64,000 nucleotides of DNA from Streptomyces sp. SDr-06 (GCF_003324565.1 NZ_QOLA01000004.1:248001-312000); one strand, 5' to 3'. Counted from the first letter of the stretch, positions 44,227 to 53,142 are shown. A program made the numbers and translations. Notes: generated by a model from the sequence alone, not told the origin.

Positions 44227-45006
44227 ATGACTCTTGAGCACGCGAGATACTGCGACGAACTCATCCGCCAGACCGCCGAGTTGAGGTCCCACCTGAGCGG
44301 TGCGGACCTCTCGGCGAAGGTGCCGACCTGTCCCGACTGGACCCTGCGCGACCTCGTCGTGCACGTGGGCGGGGCGCACCGCTGGGTCCACCACATCGTG
44401 AGCACCCGGTCCCTCGAACCCGTCCCGCCGAAGCGGGTGGACGGGCACGGCGGACCCGCGAGCGACGACGCGGCCGCCCTGGACGCGTGGCTGGCCGAGG
44501 GCGCCGAACTCTGCGCCGCGGCGCTGCGGGACGCCGGGGCCGACACGAGGATCTGGTCCTGGGTGGGGGAGACCACCACCGCGTTCTGGTCGCGCCGGAT
44601 GACCCACGAGACCCTGGTGCACCGCGCGGACGCGGCCGGGGCGGTGGGCGCCGCGTACACGCTGCCCGCCGACGTGGCGGCCGACGCCCTCGACGAATGG
44701 CTCGACATCGTCACCTTCTTCATCCAGCGGGTCCGGCCCGACGACGAGGGCACGCTCGGCGAGCCCGGCCGGACCCTGCACCTGCACGCGACGGACGCGC
44801 CCGGCGCCGAGTGGCTGATCGAGATCGGCGACAAGGGCTTCACCTGGCGCCGCGCCCACGACAAGGCGACGGTCGCGGTGCGCGGCCCCCTCGCGGACGT
44901 CCTGCGCGTCTTCTACCGCCGCCTCCCCACCGACACCCCGGGCATCGAGGTCCTCGGCGAGGCGGCCGTGCTCGACCGCTGGCTGAGCGCCGCGTCCTTC
45001 GGCTGA
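44227..45006 (+). CDS. Maleylpyruvate isomerase family (DinB/MDMPI, mycothiol-type) protein
   Basis: 259 residues. The four-helix DinB-like domain has VPTCPDWTLRDLVVHVGGAH and RMTHETLVHRADAAGAVG, supplying the three histidines of the metal site. A C-terminal MDMPI domain follows (HATDAPGAEWLIEIGDKGFT). The family includes mycothiol-dependent maleylpyruvate isomerase and many proteins of unknown reaction. TAGGGT (44215-44220) ends 6 nt before the ATG and there is no ribosome site, so it is probably leaderless. Confidence 0.8.
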   Translation: MTLEHARYCDELIRQTAELRSHLSGADLSAKVPTCPDWTLRDLVVHVGGAHRWVHHIVSTRSLEPVPPKRVDGHGGPASDDAAALDAWLAEGAELCAAALRDAGADTRIWSWVGETTTAFWSRRMTHETLVHRADAAGAVGAAYTLPADVAADALDEWLDIVTFFIQRVRPDDEGTLGEPGRTLHLHATDAPGAEWLIEIGDKGFTWRRAHDKATVAVRGPLADVLRVFYRRLPTDTPGIEVLGEAAVLDRWLSAASFG

Positions 45007-45104
45007 CCCCTCGCCCGCGACGGCGCGTACTCCCGCCGCGGTAGGGGACGGCGCGGCCGTACTCCCCGGGCAGAGCAGGGACTTCCACCCAGGGGCAGCT
45101 TCGG

Positions 45105-45127
45105 TTGTCGGTGCGGGCGCATACCGT
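45105..45127 (+). promoter_or_regulatory. RecA-NDp/PafBC-type promoter before hydrolase-ABC fusion
   Basis: TTGTCGGTG (45105-45113), 8 nt, TACCGT (45122-45127) matches TTGTCRGTG-N8-TANNNT exactly. The -10 ends 6 nt before ATG 45134, the same layout as the helicase gene promoter at 26450. Confidence 0.7.
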
Positions 45128-45133
45128 GGAGGG

Positions 45134-47758
45134 ATGGAGATCAGCATGCGCAGACGCCGATGGCGGGTGGCCGCGGGCGCGGCCGCCCTCGTCGCCCTGG
45201 CCGGGGCCGGCGTCTGGAGCGCCGCCGGCGCCTCGGGCGCCCCCGCCGTGCACCGGCAGGACCAGGTGCTCGACCTGCCCGGAGCGAAGATCGACACCTC
45301 GTTCTTCACGGCGGGCGCCGCCCGGGACAAGCGGCCCGCCGTGCTGATCGGGCACGGCTTCGGCGGCAGCAAGGCCGAGGTGAGGAGCCAGGCCGAACAG
45401 CTCGCGCGCGACGGGTACGCGGTCATGACCTGGTCCGCGCGCGGCTTCGGCGCCTCCACCGGCCAGATCGGGCTCAACGACCCGCAGTTCGAGGTCAAGG
45501 ACGTCTCGCGGCTCATCGACTGGCTCGCCGAGCGCCCCGAGGTGCGGCTCGACGGGCCGGGTGATCCGCGCGTCGGCGTGACCGGGGTGTCCTACGGCGG
45601 CGCGATCTCGCTGCTCGCCGCCGGGTACGACCAGCGGGTCGACGCCATCGCCCCGGAGATGACGTACTGGAACCTGTCGGACGTCTTCTTCCCGCAGGGC
45701 GTCTACAAGAAGCTCTGGGCGGGGATCTTCGTCTCCACGGCGGGCGGCTGCCAGAAGTTCGAGCCGCGGGTGTGCGCCATGTACAACCGGGTCGCGACCG
45801 CCGGCAAGCCGGACGAGGAGGCCCAGAAACTCCTGGAGTCCAAGAGCCCCTCCGCGGTCGGCGACCGGATCAAGGTGCCCGCGCTGATCATGCAGGGCCA
45901 GACCGACTCGCTGTTCCCGCTCGGCCAGGCCGACGCCATGGCGAAGCGGATCGCCGCCAACGGCGCCCCGGTCTCCGTCGACTGGGTCGCGGGCGGCCAC
46001 GACGGCGGCGACCGCGAGACCGGCCGCACCCAGGCCCGCGTCACCCAGTGGTTCGACCGGTATCTGAAGGGCGACCAGGGTGCCGACACCGGCCCCGCCT
46101 TCCGCGTCACCCGCACCGGGGGCCTCAACACCACCGACGGCGCGGCCCAGTTGAGGGGTGCGAGCAGCGAAAGCTACCCCGGCCTGGAGAGCGGGCGGCA
46201 GACGATCGCGCTCACCGGCCGCGAGCAGAGCTTCGACAATCCGCCGGGCGGCGCCCCGCCCGCGATCTCGGCGGTGCCCGGCCTCGGCGGCGCGGGCCTG
46301 TCGGGCCTGTCCTCGCTCGGCGTCGGCCTCTCCCTCGACTTCCCCGGCCAGTACGCGCGGTTCGACTCGGCGCCCCTGAGCACCGGCGTCCACGTCACCG
46401 GCTCACCCACCGTCAAGCTCAAGGTCAGATCGAGCGGCGACGACGCGGTGCTCTTCGGGAAGGTCTACGACGTCGGCCCCGACGGCAAGCAGCAGGTGCT
46501 GCCCGCCCAGCTCGTCGCCCCGGTCCGGGTCGACGGCGCGAAGGACGGCAGGACCGTCGAGCTGACGCTGCCCGCCGTCGACCACAACATCGAGGCGGGG
46601 CACCGGCTGCGCCTGGTGGTGGCCGCCACCGACCTCGGCTTCGCCTCACCGGCGACGCCCGCCACGTACACCGTGTCGCTGGCGGGCGGCGGGCTGAGCG
46701 TCCCCACCGTGCCCGCCGCGCGCACCGCGTCGGCGGGGCTGTCCTGGTGGGTGTGGGGCCTGCCGCTCGCCGGTGCGCTCGTCGGCGCGGCGCTGCTCGT
46801 CACCCGCCGCACCCACACCCCGGACCCGGACCCGGAGCTGGCCGAAGTGCCGCTCCAGATCACCGGCTTGACGAAGAAGTACGCCAGGTCCAGCGACCGG
46901 TACGCGGTCCGCGAGCTCTCCTTCCGGGTGGAGAAGGGCCAGGTGCTCGGTCTGCTCGGGCCCAACGGCGCGGGCAAGACCACCACCCTGCGCATGCTCA
47001 TGGGCCTCATCCGGCCCGACGGCGGCGAGATCCGCGTGTTCGGCCACGCCATCCGGCCGGGTTCGCCCGTCCTGTCGCGGGTCGGCGCGTTCGTCGAGGG
47101 CGCGGGCTTCCTGCCGCACCTGTCGGGCCGCGAGAACCTGGAGCTGTACTGGGCGGCGACCGGCCGCCCCGCCGGGGACTCCCGCATCGAGGAGGCCCTG
47201 GAGATCGCGGGCCTGGGCGACGCCCTGCAACGCGCGGTGCGCACCTACTCGCAGGGCATGCGCCAGCGGCTCGCCATCGCCCAGGCCATGCTCGGCATGC
47301 CGGACCTGCTGATCCTCGACGAGCCGACCAACGGGCTCGACCCGCCCCAGATCCGCGAGATGCGGGACGTGATGATCCGGTACGCGGAGGGCGGCCGCAC
47401 CGTGATCGTCTCCAGCCACCTCCTGTCGGAGGTCGAGCAGTCCTGCACGCACCTGGTCGTGATGGACCGGGGTCGGCTCGTCCAGGCGGGCCCCGTCGCG
47501 GAGATCACCGGGGCGAGCGACACGCTGCTCGTCACGACCGCCGAACCGGTCGCCGACGCCGTCGTCGACAAGGTGGCCGCGCTGCCCGGCATCGGCTCGG
47601 CGCTGCGCACCGACGAGGGCCTCCTGATCCGCCTCGAAGGGGCGAGCACCACCGCGCTCCTCACCGAACTGCTGCGCCTGGACGTGCCGGTGACGGGCGT
47701 CGGCCCGCACCGCCGCCTGGAGGACGCGTTCCTCACCCTCATCGGAGGTTCCGCATGA
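45134..47758 (+). CDS. Secreted S15/CocE-like alpha/beta hydrolase fused to ABC ATPase
   Basis: 874 residues. Order: an N-terminal signal/anchor (RRRRWRVAAGAAALVALAGA), an alpha/beta hydrolase with VLIGHGFGGSKAE and nucleophile VGVTGVSYGGAISLLAA (Ser near 153), and an X-Pro peptidase-type C-terminal beta domain (VKLKVRSSGDDAVLFGKVYD). Then comes one membrane helix (WWVWGLPLAGALVGAALLV, about 530-552) and a cytoplasmic ABC ATPase with LLGPNGAGKTTTLRM (about 610), YSQGMRQRLAIAQAM and LLILDEPTNGLDPPQI. The hydrolase thus faces outside and the ATPase inside. ATG 45134 is set by the promoter spacing; ATG 45146, with GGAG before it, is also possible. Coupled to the permease by ATGA. Confidence 0.9.
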   Translation: MEISMRRRRWRVAAGAAALVALAGAGVWSAAGASGAPAVHRQDQVLDLPGAKIDTSFFTAGAARDKRPAVLIGHGFGGSKAEVRSQAEQLARDGYAVMTWSARGFGASTGQIGLNDPQFEVKDVSRLIDWLAERPEVRLDGPGDPRVGVTGVSYGGAISLLAAGYDQRVDAIAPEMTYWNLSDVFFPQGVYKKLWAGIFVSTAGGCQKFEPRVCAMYNRVATAGKPDEEAQKLLESKSPSAVGDRIKVPALIMQGQTDSLFPLGQADAMAKRIAANGAPVSVDWVAGGHDGGDRETGRTQARVTQWFDRYLKGDQGADTGPAFRVTRTGGLNTTDGAAQLRGASSESYPGLESGRQTIALTGREQSFDNPPGGAPPAISAVPGLGGAGLSGLSSLGVGLSLDFPGQYARFDSAPLSTGVHVTGSPTVKLKVRSSGDDAVLFGKVYDVGPDGKQQVLPAQLVAPVRVDGAKDGRTVELTLPAVDHNIEAGHRLRLVVAATDLGFASPATPATYTVSLAGGGLSVPTVPAARTASAGLSWWVWGLPLAGALVGAALLVTRRTHTPDPDPELAEVPLQITGLTKKYARSSDRYAVRELSFRVEKGQVLGLLGPNGAGKTTTLRMLMGLIRPDGGEIRVFGHAIRPGSPVLSRVGAFVEGAGFLPHLSGRENLELYWAATGRPAGDSRIEEALEIAGLGDALQRAVRTYSQGMRQRLAIAQAMLGMPDLLILDEPTNGLDPPQIREMRDVMIRYAEGGRTVIVSSHLLSEVEQSCTHLVVMDRGRLVQAGPVAEITGASDTLLVTTAEPVADAVVDKVAALPGIGSALRTDEGLLIRLEGASTTALLTELLRLDVPVTGVGPHRRLEDAFLTLIGGSA

Positions 47759-48624
47759 CCACGCTGATGGAGCCGTCGGCGGGCGGGACGGCGCCGGGCT
47801 ACCGGGCCCGGCGCACCCTGCCGCTGCGTGTCGAGGCCGTACGGCAGCTGAAGCGCCGGCGCACCCTGGTCATGGGGGCGGTGCTCGGGGCGCTGCCCTT
47901 CGTGCTGATCGTCGCCTTCGCCATCGGCGGCAGCCCGAGCAGCCGCAACGGCCGCATCACGCTGATGGACACGGCGACGGCCTCCGGCGCCAACTTCGCC
48001 GCGACCTGCCTGTTCGTGTCGGCGGGCTTCCTGCTCGTGGTGCCCGTCGCGCTGTTCTGCGGGGACACGGTGGCCTCCGAGGCGAGCTGGTCCTCGCTGC
48101 GCTATCTGCTCGCGGCGCCGGTGCCCCGGGCGCGGCTGCTGTGGTCCAAGCTGGCGGTGGCGCTCGCCTTCAGCGCGGCGGCGATCGTGCTGCTGCCCGT
48201 GGTGGCCCTCGCGGCGGGCACGGCGGTGTACGGCTGGGGGCCGCTCCAGATCCCGACCGGCGGCTCGCTGGGCTCGGGCGAGGCCCTGCCTCGGCTGGCC
48301 GTCGCGGTGGCCTTCGTCTTCGTGTCCCAACTGGTCACCGCGGCGCTCGCGTTCTGGCTCTCCACGAGGACGGACGCGCCGCTCGGCGCGGTCGGCGGCG
48401 CCGTGGGCCTGACCATCGTGGGCAACGTCCTGGACGCGGTGACGGCGCTCGGCGACTGGCGGGACTTCCTGCCCGCGCACTGGCAGTTCGCCTGGGCCGA
48501 CGCGCTCCAGCCGCACCTGGAGTGGAGCGGCATGGTGAAGGGCTCGGCGGTCTCGGTCGCCTACGCGCTGGTGCTGTTCGCGCTGGCCTTCCGCGGGTTC
48601 GCCCGCAAGGACATCGTGTCGTAG
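47755..48624 (+). CDS. ABC-2-type permease, partner of the fusion protein
   Basis: 289 residues. An N-terminal basic segment (RRTLPLRVEAVRQLKRRRTL) precedes six predicted membrane helices, including GAVLGALPFVLIVAFAIGG and a long VPVALFCGDTVASEASWSSL region followed by RYLLAAPVPRARLLWSKLAV, typical of ABC-2 permeases. It overlaps the fusion gene by 4 bp (ATGA) and has CGGAGG 6 nt upstream. With the ATPase domain it should form an exporter. What it moves, and how the external hydrolase takes part, is not readable. Confidence 0.87.
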   Translation: MTTLMEPSAGGTAPGYRARRTLPLRVEAVRQLKRRRTLVMGAVLGALPFVLIVAFAIGGSPSSRNGRITLMDTATASGANFAATCLFVSAGFLLVVPVALFCGDTVASEASWSSLRYLLAAPVPRARLLWSKLAVALAFSAAAIVLLPVVALAAGTAVYGWGPLQIPTGGSLGSGEALPRLAVAVAFVFVSQLVTAALAFWLSTRTDAPLGAVGGAVGLTIVGNVLDAVTALGDWRDFLPAHWQFAWADALQPHLEWSGMVKGSAVSVAYALVLFALAFRGFARKDIVS

Positions 48625-48650
48625 CGCCCCGAGCCGGGGCGGTACGCGAA

Positions 48651-48697
48651 GTGGCCGCCTTCGGACCCCCGGACACGGGAGGTTCGAAGGCGGCCAC
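48651..48697. terminator. Bidirectional terminator between converging genes
   Basis: GTGGCCGCCTTCG (48651-48663) pairs perfectly with CGAAGGCGGCCAC (48685-48697). It lies between the permease and the converging aminotransferase gene. Confidence 0.75.
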
Positions 48698-48720
48698 CGC
48701 CATGCGGGGCGCGGCCCGGA

Positions 48721-49992
48721 TCAGGCCGCGAGGAGCTTCTCGTACCCGACCAGGCGCACACAGGCCGTCAGGCCGAGGATCGCCTGCTCCAGCTCGGCCG
48801 GGCCCGGGTAGCTGGGCGCGATCCGGATGGTGGCGTCCTGGGGGTCGTTGCCGTACGGGTGCGTCGCACCGGCCGGGGTCAGCACGACGCCCGCCTGACC
48901 GGCCCGCGCCACGACCTCCTTCGCACAGCCCTGAGGCACTTCGAGGGTGACGAAGTAGCCGCCCTTGGGGACCGTCCAGCTCGCGAGGCCGGTGCCGCCG
49001 AGCTCGCGCTCCAGAATCCGCTGCACGGTCTCGAACTTCGGCTGGAGCAGGGCGCGCTGGCGCTCCATGTGGGCCGCGACGCCCTCCGCGTCCCGCAGGA
49101 ACAGGACGTGGCGCAGCTGGTTGACCTTGTCGGGGCCGATCGAGCGCTTGGAGTTGTTGGCGAGCAGCCACTGCACGTTGGCGGGCGAGGAGCCGAAGAA
49201 GGCGACGCCCGCGCCCGCGGCGGTGATCTTGGAGGTGGAGCCGAAGACGAAGGCGCGGTCCGCGTGACCGGCGTCCGCGCAGGCGCCCAGCAGGTCGGCG
49301 ATCTCGACGGGCTCGTCGGTCAGGTGGTGGGCCGCGTACGCGTTGTCCCAGAAGATCCGGAAGTCGGGGGCCGCGGTCTCCATCCGGGCGAGGCGCGCCA
49401 CCGTCTCGTCGCTGTAGCTGACGCCGCTCGGGTTGCTGTACTTCGGCACGCACCAGATGCCCTTGATGCCCGCGTCCTCGGCGACCAGGCGCTCCACCAC
49501 GTCCATGTCCGGACCGGCGTCGGTCATCGGCACCGGGATCATCTCGATGCCGAACCGCTCGCACAGCGCGAAGTGCCGGTCGTAGCCGGGCACCGGGCAC
49601 AGGAACGCGAGGCGCTCCTGGTCGACCCAGTGGGACTCGGCGCCCGGGACGACGCTCAGCATCGCGTGCACCAGGCAGTCGTGCATGAGCTCCAGGCTGG
49701 AGTTGCCCGCGGCGAGCAGCTGCCCGGCCGGGACCTGGAGCACCTCGGCGAAGATCTCCCGGAGTTCGAGCAGGCCCTGGAGGCCGCCGTAGTTGCGCAC
49801 GTCCGTGCCGTCGGCGGAGGTGTAGCGGCCGCCGGGCAGGCTGAGCAGCTCCTCGGAGAGGTCGAGCTGCTCGGGTGCGGGCTTGCCCCGGGTGAGGTCG
49901 AGCTTGAGGCCGCGAGCCGCCAGCGCCGCGTAGTCCTGCCGGGCCTGGTCGAGCAGCCCGGCCAGGGCGTCGGAGCTCAACTCGGTGGTCAT
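48721..49992 (-). CDS. Aspartate aminotransferase (class I, MocR-like/AspC-type)
   Basis: 423 residues, PLP fold type I. N-terminal LDLTRGKPAPEQLDLSEELL, NYGGLQGLLELREIF and AAGNSSLELMHDCL are typical of the actinobacterial aspartate transaminase subgroup with a LTRGKP start. The PLP lysine lies in FGSTSKITAAGAGVAF, and DNAYAAHH supplies the pyridine-side aspartate. It interconverts aspartate and 2-oxoglutarate with oxaloacetate and glutamate. Single gene; AGAGGAAAC precedes the ATG. Confidence 0.88.
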   Translation of the reverse strand: MTTELSSDALAGLLDQARQDYAALAARGLKLDLTRGKPAPEQLDLSEELLSLPGGRYTSADGTDVRNYGGLQGLLELREIFAEVLQVPAGQLLAAGNSSLELMHDCLVHAMLSVVPGAESHWVDQERLAFLCPVPGYDRHFALCERFGIEMIPVPMTDAGPDMDVVERLVAEDAGIKGIWCVPKYSNPSGVSYSDETVARLARMETAAPDFRIFWDNAYAAHHLTDEPVEIADLLGACADAGHADRAFVFGSTSKITAAGAGVAFFGSSPANVQWLLANNSKRSIGPDKVNQLRHVLFLRDAEGVAAHMERQRALLQPKFETVQRILERELGGTGLASWTVPKGGYFVTLEVPQGCAKEVVARAGQAGVVLTPAGATHPYGNDPQDATIRIAPSYPGPAELEQAILGLTACVRLVGYEKLLAA

Positions 49993-50163
49993 GGTGTTTC
50001 CTCTCGCGGGGCCGCGCGTGTCTGGAACGGCATGGGTGGGTGCGCCCTGTCGAGCTTACAAAGACCCCCCTGAGGACCGGACGACCGGCTTCCCCGCCCG
50101 GCGCCGACGCCCCGCGCGGCCGGGCGGAGTGCGGCGTGGACCAGCGGGAGGAGCGGGGGCGTC

Positions 50164-50191
50164 ACTAAGTGGGGAGTACTCCCCAGTTAGT
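50164..50191. promoter_or_regulatory. 28-nt palindromic TetR-type operator upstream of solitary qcrB
   Basis: ACTAAGTGGGGAGT / ACTCCCCAGTTAGT: the two 14-nt halves are reverse complements except for one mismatched pair. The centre TGGGGAGTACTCCCCA is perfect. It lies 87-114 nt before the QcrB start and resembles operators of TetR-family repressors. The TetR gene at 52400 in the same cluster is the obvious candidate ligand. The 285-bp gap 49993-50277 holds no gene. Confidence 0.7.
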
Positions 50192-50277
50192 ATGCGGAGG
50201 TCGGCAGGGAGTGGTCCTCCGCTGCCGTTCCGACGCGCGCGCCGTCCCGACGGCGTGCTGGAGCGAGGGGGTAAGCG

Positions 50278-51837
50278 GTGGCTGGGCGTGGAGAGCGCGT
50301 CGCCGACTGGGGGGACGGGCGGGTGGGCCTCTACCGGCTCGCCAGGAGCAACATGCGGAAGATCTTTCCGGACCACTGGTCGTTCATGCTGGGCGAGATC
50401 TGCCTGTACAGCTTCGTGATCATCATCCTGACCGGCGTCTATCTGACGCTGTTCTTCAAACCGAGCATGGCCGAGGTCGTCTACGACGGCTCGTACGTCC
50501 CGCTCGACGGCCAGAAGGTCTCCGAGGCCTTCGACTCCACCATGCACATCAGCTTCGAGGTGCGCGGCGGGCTGCTGATCCGGCAGATCCACCACTGGGC
50601 CGCGCTGATCTTCATCGCGGCGATGTTCGTGCACATGATGCGGGTGTTCTTCACCGGCGCCTTCCGCAAGCCCCGCGAGGTCAACTGGCTGTTCGGCTTC
50701 TGTCTGCTGTTCCTCGGCATGCTGGACGGCTTCTTCGGCTACTCGCTCCCCGACGACCTGCTCTCGGGCACCGGAATCCGCTTCCTGGAGGGCGTCATCC
50801 TGTCCGTGCCCGTGGTCGGGACGTACCTCCAGATGTTCCTGTTCGGCGGCGAGTTCCCGGGCACGGACATCATTCCGCGCTTCTACAGCCTCCATGTGCT
50901 GCTCATCCCGGGCGTCATGCTCGGCCTGCTGGTGGCCCACCTCATCCTGGTCTTCTTCCACAAGCACACCCAGTTCGCGGGTCCGGGGCGTACGAACGAG
51001 AACGTCGTCGGCATGCCGCTCCTGCCGGTCTACCTGGCGAAGGCGGGCGGGTTCTTCTTCCTGGTCTTCGGGGTCACGGCGGTCGTCGCCGCGGTCGCCT
51101 CGATCAACCCGATGTGGGCGTTCGGCCCGTACCGGCCCGACCACGTCTCGACCGGCGCCCAGCCCGACTGGTACATGGGCTTCGCCGAGGGTCTGGTGCG
51201 GGTGATGCCCGGCTGGGAGATCAACGTCTGGGGCCACACCCTGGTCCTCGGGGTGCTCATCCCCATCCTGCTCTTCCCCGCCGTCCTCGGGCTGATCGCG
51301 CTCTATCCCTTCGTCGAGGGGTGGATCACCAGGGACCGGCGCGAGCACCACCTCCTGGACCGGCCGCGCAACGCCCCGGTGCGCACCGCGCTCGGCGCCG
51401 CCTGGATCAGCCTGTACCTGACCAGCCTGGCGGGCGGCGGCAACGACCTGATCGCCACCCACTTCCACCTCTCGCTCAACGCGATCACCTGGACGGTGCG
51501 GATCGGCTTCTTCGTGGTGCCGGTGCTGGTCTTCGAGGTCACCCGGCGCTGGTGCCTGGGCCTCCAGCGGCGCGACCGTGACCTGGTGCTGCACGGCCGG
51601 GAGACCGGCCGCGTCAAGAAGCTGCCGCACGGGGAGTACGTCGAGGTGCACGAGCCGCTGCCCGCGGAGCGGCTGCACACCCTCACCGCGCACGAGCAGC
51701 CCCGGCCGGCCGCCGGGGGCACCTCGCTGCGGGCCCGGCTCTCGCGCGCGTACTTCGGCGAGGGCGGGCAGGTCCGCAAGGCGACGGCCGAGGAGCGCGA
51801 GAGCCTCGCCGCCGGGCACGGAAGCGCCGGGCATTGA
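50278..51837 (+). CDS. Cytochrome b subunit (QcrB-like) outside a qcrCAB operon
   Basis: 519 residues. Eight membrane helices; the haem-ligand histidine pairs are in LIRQIHHWAALIFIAAMFVH and FYSLHVLLIPGVMLGLLVAH, and the quinol-site motif is QPDWYMGFAEG (PDWY, as in actinobacteria). It has the C-terminal extension of actinobacterial QcrB. In streptomycetes qcrB normally follows qcrC and qcrA; here neither the Rieske nor the cytochrome c gene is present, so this is a paralogue. Start GTG has GAGGGGG upstream. It overlaps the next gene by 4 bp. Confidence 0.9.
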   Translation: MAGRGERVADWGDGRVGLYRLARSNMRKIFPDHWSFMLGEICLYSFVIIILTGVYLTLFFKPSMAEVVYDGSYVPLDGQKVSEAFDSTMHISFEVRGGLLIRQIHHWAALIFIAAMFVHMMRVFFTGAFRKPREVNWLFGFCLLFLGMLDGFFGYSLPDDLLSGTGIRFLEGVILSVPVVGTYLQMFLFGGEFPGTDIIPRFYSLHVLLIPGVMLGLLVAHLILVFFHKHTQFAGPGRTNENVVGMPLLPVYLAKAGGFFFLVFGVTAVVAAVASINPMWAFGPYRPDHVSTGAQPDWYMGFAEGLVRVMPGWEINVWGHTLVLGVLIPILLFPAVLGLIALYPFVEGWITRDRREHHLLDRPRNAPVRTALGAAWISLYLTSLAGGGNDLIATHFHLSLNAITWTVRIGFFVVPVLVFEVTRRWCLGLQRRDRDLVLHGRETGRVKKLPHGEYVEVHEPLPAERLHTLTAHEQPRPAAGGTSLRARLSRAYFGEGGQVRKATAEERESLAAGHGSAGH

Positions 51838-52280
51838 ACGGGGTGCGCAGGGTGCCGCGCACCCGCGCGGGCCAACTCGCCGCCGCCAGGCACCTGTTGA
51901 TCACCACGTACGGAGCCGACGGCGCCGCGCGGACCGACCGGACCTGGGTGATCCAGGACGGCCCCGCGCCCGGCCTCCTGCTGCCGACCGCCTCACCGCT
52001 CGCGGCCCGGCTGCGCGCGGGGTCCCGGATCGAGATCGCGGACGGGCCGGGGGCCGCCCCGCTGCGGGCGCGGGCCGCCTTCCTCGACGCCGAGGGCAGC
52101 GTGCGCTACCGGACCGCCCTCATCGACAAGTACGGCATGGCCGCGGTGCTCCGGCTGGCCCGCAGCCGTCTGCGGCACGGCCTGGCGGGCACGGTGGGCG
52201 TACGCCTGGTGATCGGCGCCGGCGACCGGGGCCTGTTCGGCCCGGCCTGGCAGCCGAGTTGGTCCTACAGCGTGAACTAG
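51834..52280 (+). CDS. PPOX-class flavin/F420-dependent protein (small)
   Basis: 148 residues starting at TTG 51834 (overlapping the qcrB stop) or GTG 51843. The sequence AARHLLITTYGADGAARTDR, TWVIQDGPAPGLLLPTAS and GSRIEIADGPGAAPL follows the split-barrel PPOX/F420 pattern of short oxidoreductases. C-terminal FGPAWQPSWSYSVN. Assignment is by overall pattern only. Coupling to the cytochrome b gene suggests a membrane-linked redox role, by inference. Confidence 0.6.
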   Translation: MNGVRRVPRTRAGQLAAARHLLITTYGADGAARTDRTWVIQDGPAPGLLLPTASPLAARLRAGSRIEIADGPGAAPLRARAAFLDAEGSVRYRTALIDKYGMAAVLRLARSRLRHGLAGTVGVRLVIGAGDRGLFGPAWQPSWSYSVN

Positions 52281-52399
52281 GGGTGCGGGGCGGGGTGCGG
52301 CGTGCCGGGCGCGAGCGCGTCCTGGCTGGTCAGCCCGCCCTTTCCGGGCGGGTCGGCGACCGAGTAGGGGCCTCGTGCGCTGTTGTAGGGTCTGGCCCC

Positions 52400-53071
52400 A
52401 TGGTCCCGCCGGAGAGCACGAAGAACCCCCCGCAGCTGCGGCGCGACGCCCTGCGCAACCGGGACCTGCTCGTCGCCGCGGCGCGGCAGCTCTTCGCCGA
52501 GCAGGGGCTCAACGTCCCGCTCGACGAGATCGCCAAGCGCGCGGGGGTGGGCAACGCCACGCTCTACCGGCGCTTCCCCGCCCGCGGCGACCTGGTCGAG
52601 GCGGTCTTCCACGACGACCTGGCCGCGGTGATGGCCTCCGGCGAGCGGGCGCGCCTCGCCGAGGACGCGTGGGGCGCGCTCACCACGTATCTGGAGGACG
52701 TCTGCGCGCTGCTCGCCCGGGACCGGGGCGTCGGCGACCTGATGACCACGGCCATCGAGGGCGTCCCCACCCTGGACGCGATCCACGTCCACAACCACGC
52801 GACGCTGAGCGGACTGATGCGGCGGGCCACCGCCGACGGGGAACTGCGCACCGACGTCGTCCCGGAGGACCTCCTCTTCGCCCTCAGCGCGCTCGGCACG
52901 TCGCTGCCCGCGGTCGAACGGGTCCGCCCCGGCTCCTGGCGCCGCCACCTCGCCCTCCTCCTGGACGGCTTCCGCGCCCCCGCCCAACGCCCGCTGCCCG
53001 AGCGGCCCCTGACGGCCGAGGAGACGGACCGGGTCTACCGCGAAATGGGCGGCGAGGCCCCCCGCCCCTGA
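52400..53071 (+). CDS. TetR/AcrR-family transcriptional regulator
   Basis: 223 residues. The N-terminal TetR HTH is DALRNRDLLVAAARQLFAEQ with IAKRAGVGNATLYRRFPARG; the rest is a helical ligand domain. TAGGGT (52386-52391) ends 8 nt before the ATG and there is no ribosome site, so translation is near-leaderless. It is 120 bp downstream of the PPOX-like gene. The large palindrome upstream of qcrB is a likely target. Confidence 0.9.
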   Translation: MVPPESTKNPPQLRRDALRNRDLLVAAARQLFAEQGLNVPLDEIAKRAGVGNATLYRRFPARGDLVEAVFHDDLAAVMASGERARLAEDAWGALTTYLEDVCALLARDRGVGDLMTTAIEGVPTLDAIHVHNHATLSGLMRRATADGELRTDVVPEDLLFALSALGTSLPAVERVRPGSWRRHLALLLDGFRAPAQRPLPERPLTAEETDRVYREMGGEAPRP

Positions 53072-53096
53072 CCAGCCACTCGGTAGCTCCGACCAG

Positions 53097-53122
53097 CAAA
53101 AAGGCCCTCCCGAAGGAGGGCC
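53097..53122 (-). terminator. Intrinsic terminator of tRNA-Arg
   Basis: On the minus strand GGCCCTCC-ttcg-GGAGGGCC is followed by six T residues. A textbook terminator about 20 nt beyond the tRNA 3' end. Confidence 0.88.
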
Positions 53123-53142
53123 GGACCAGCATGGCGCGGATG

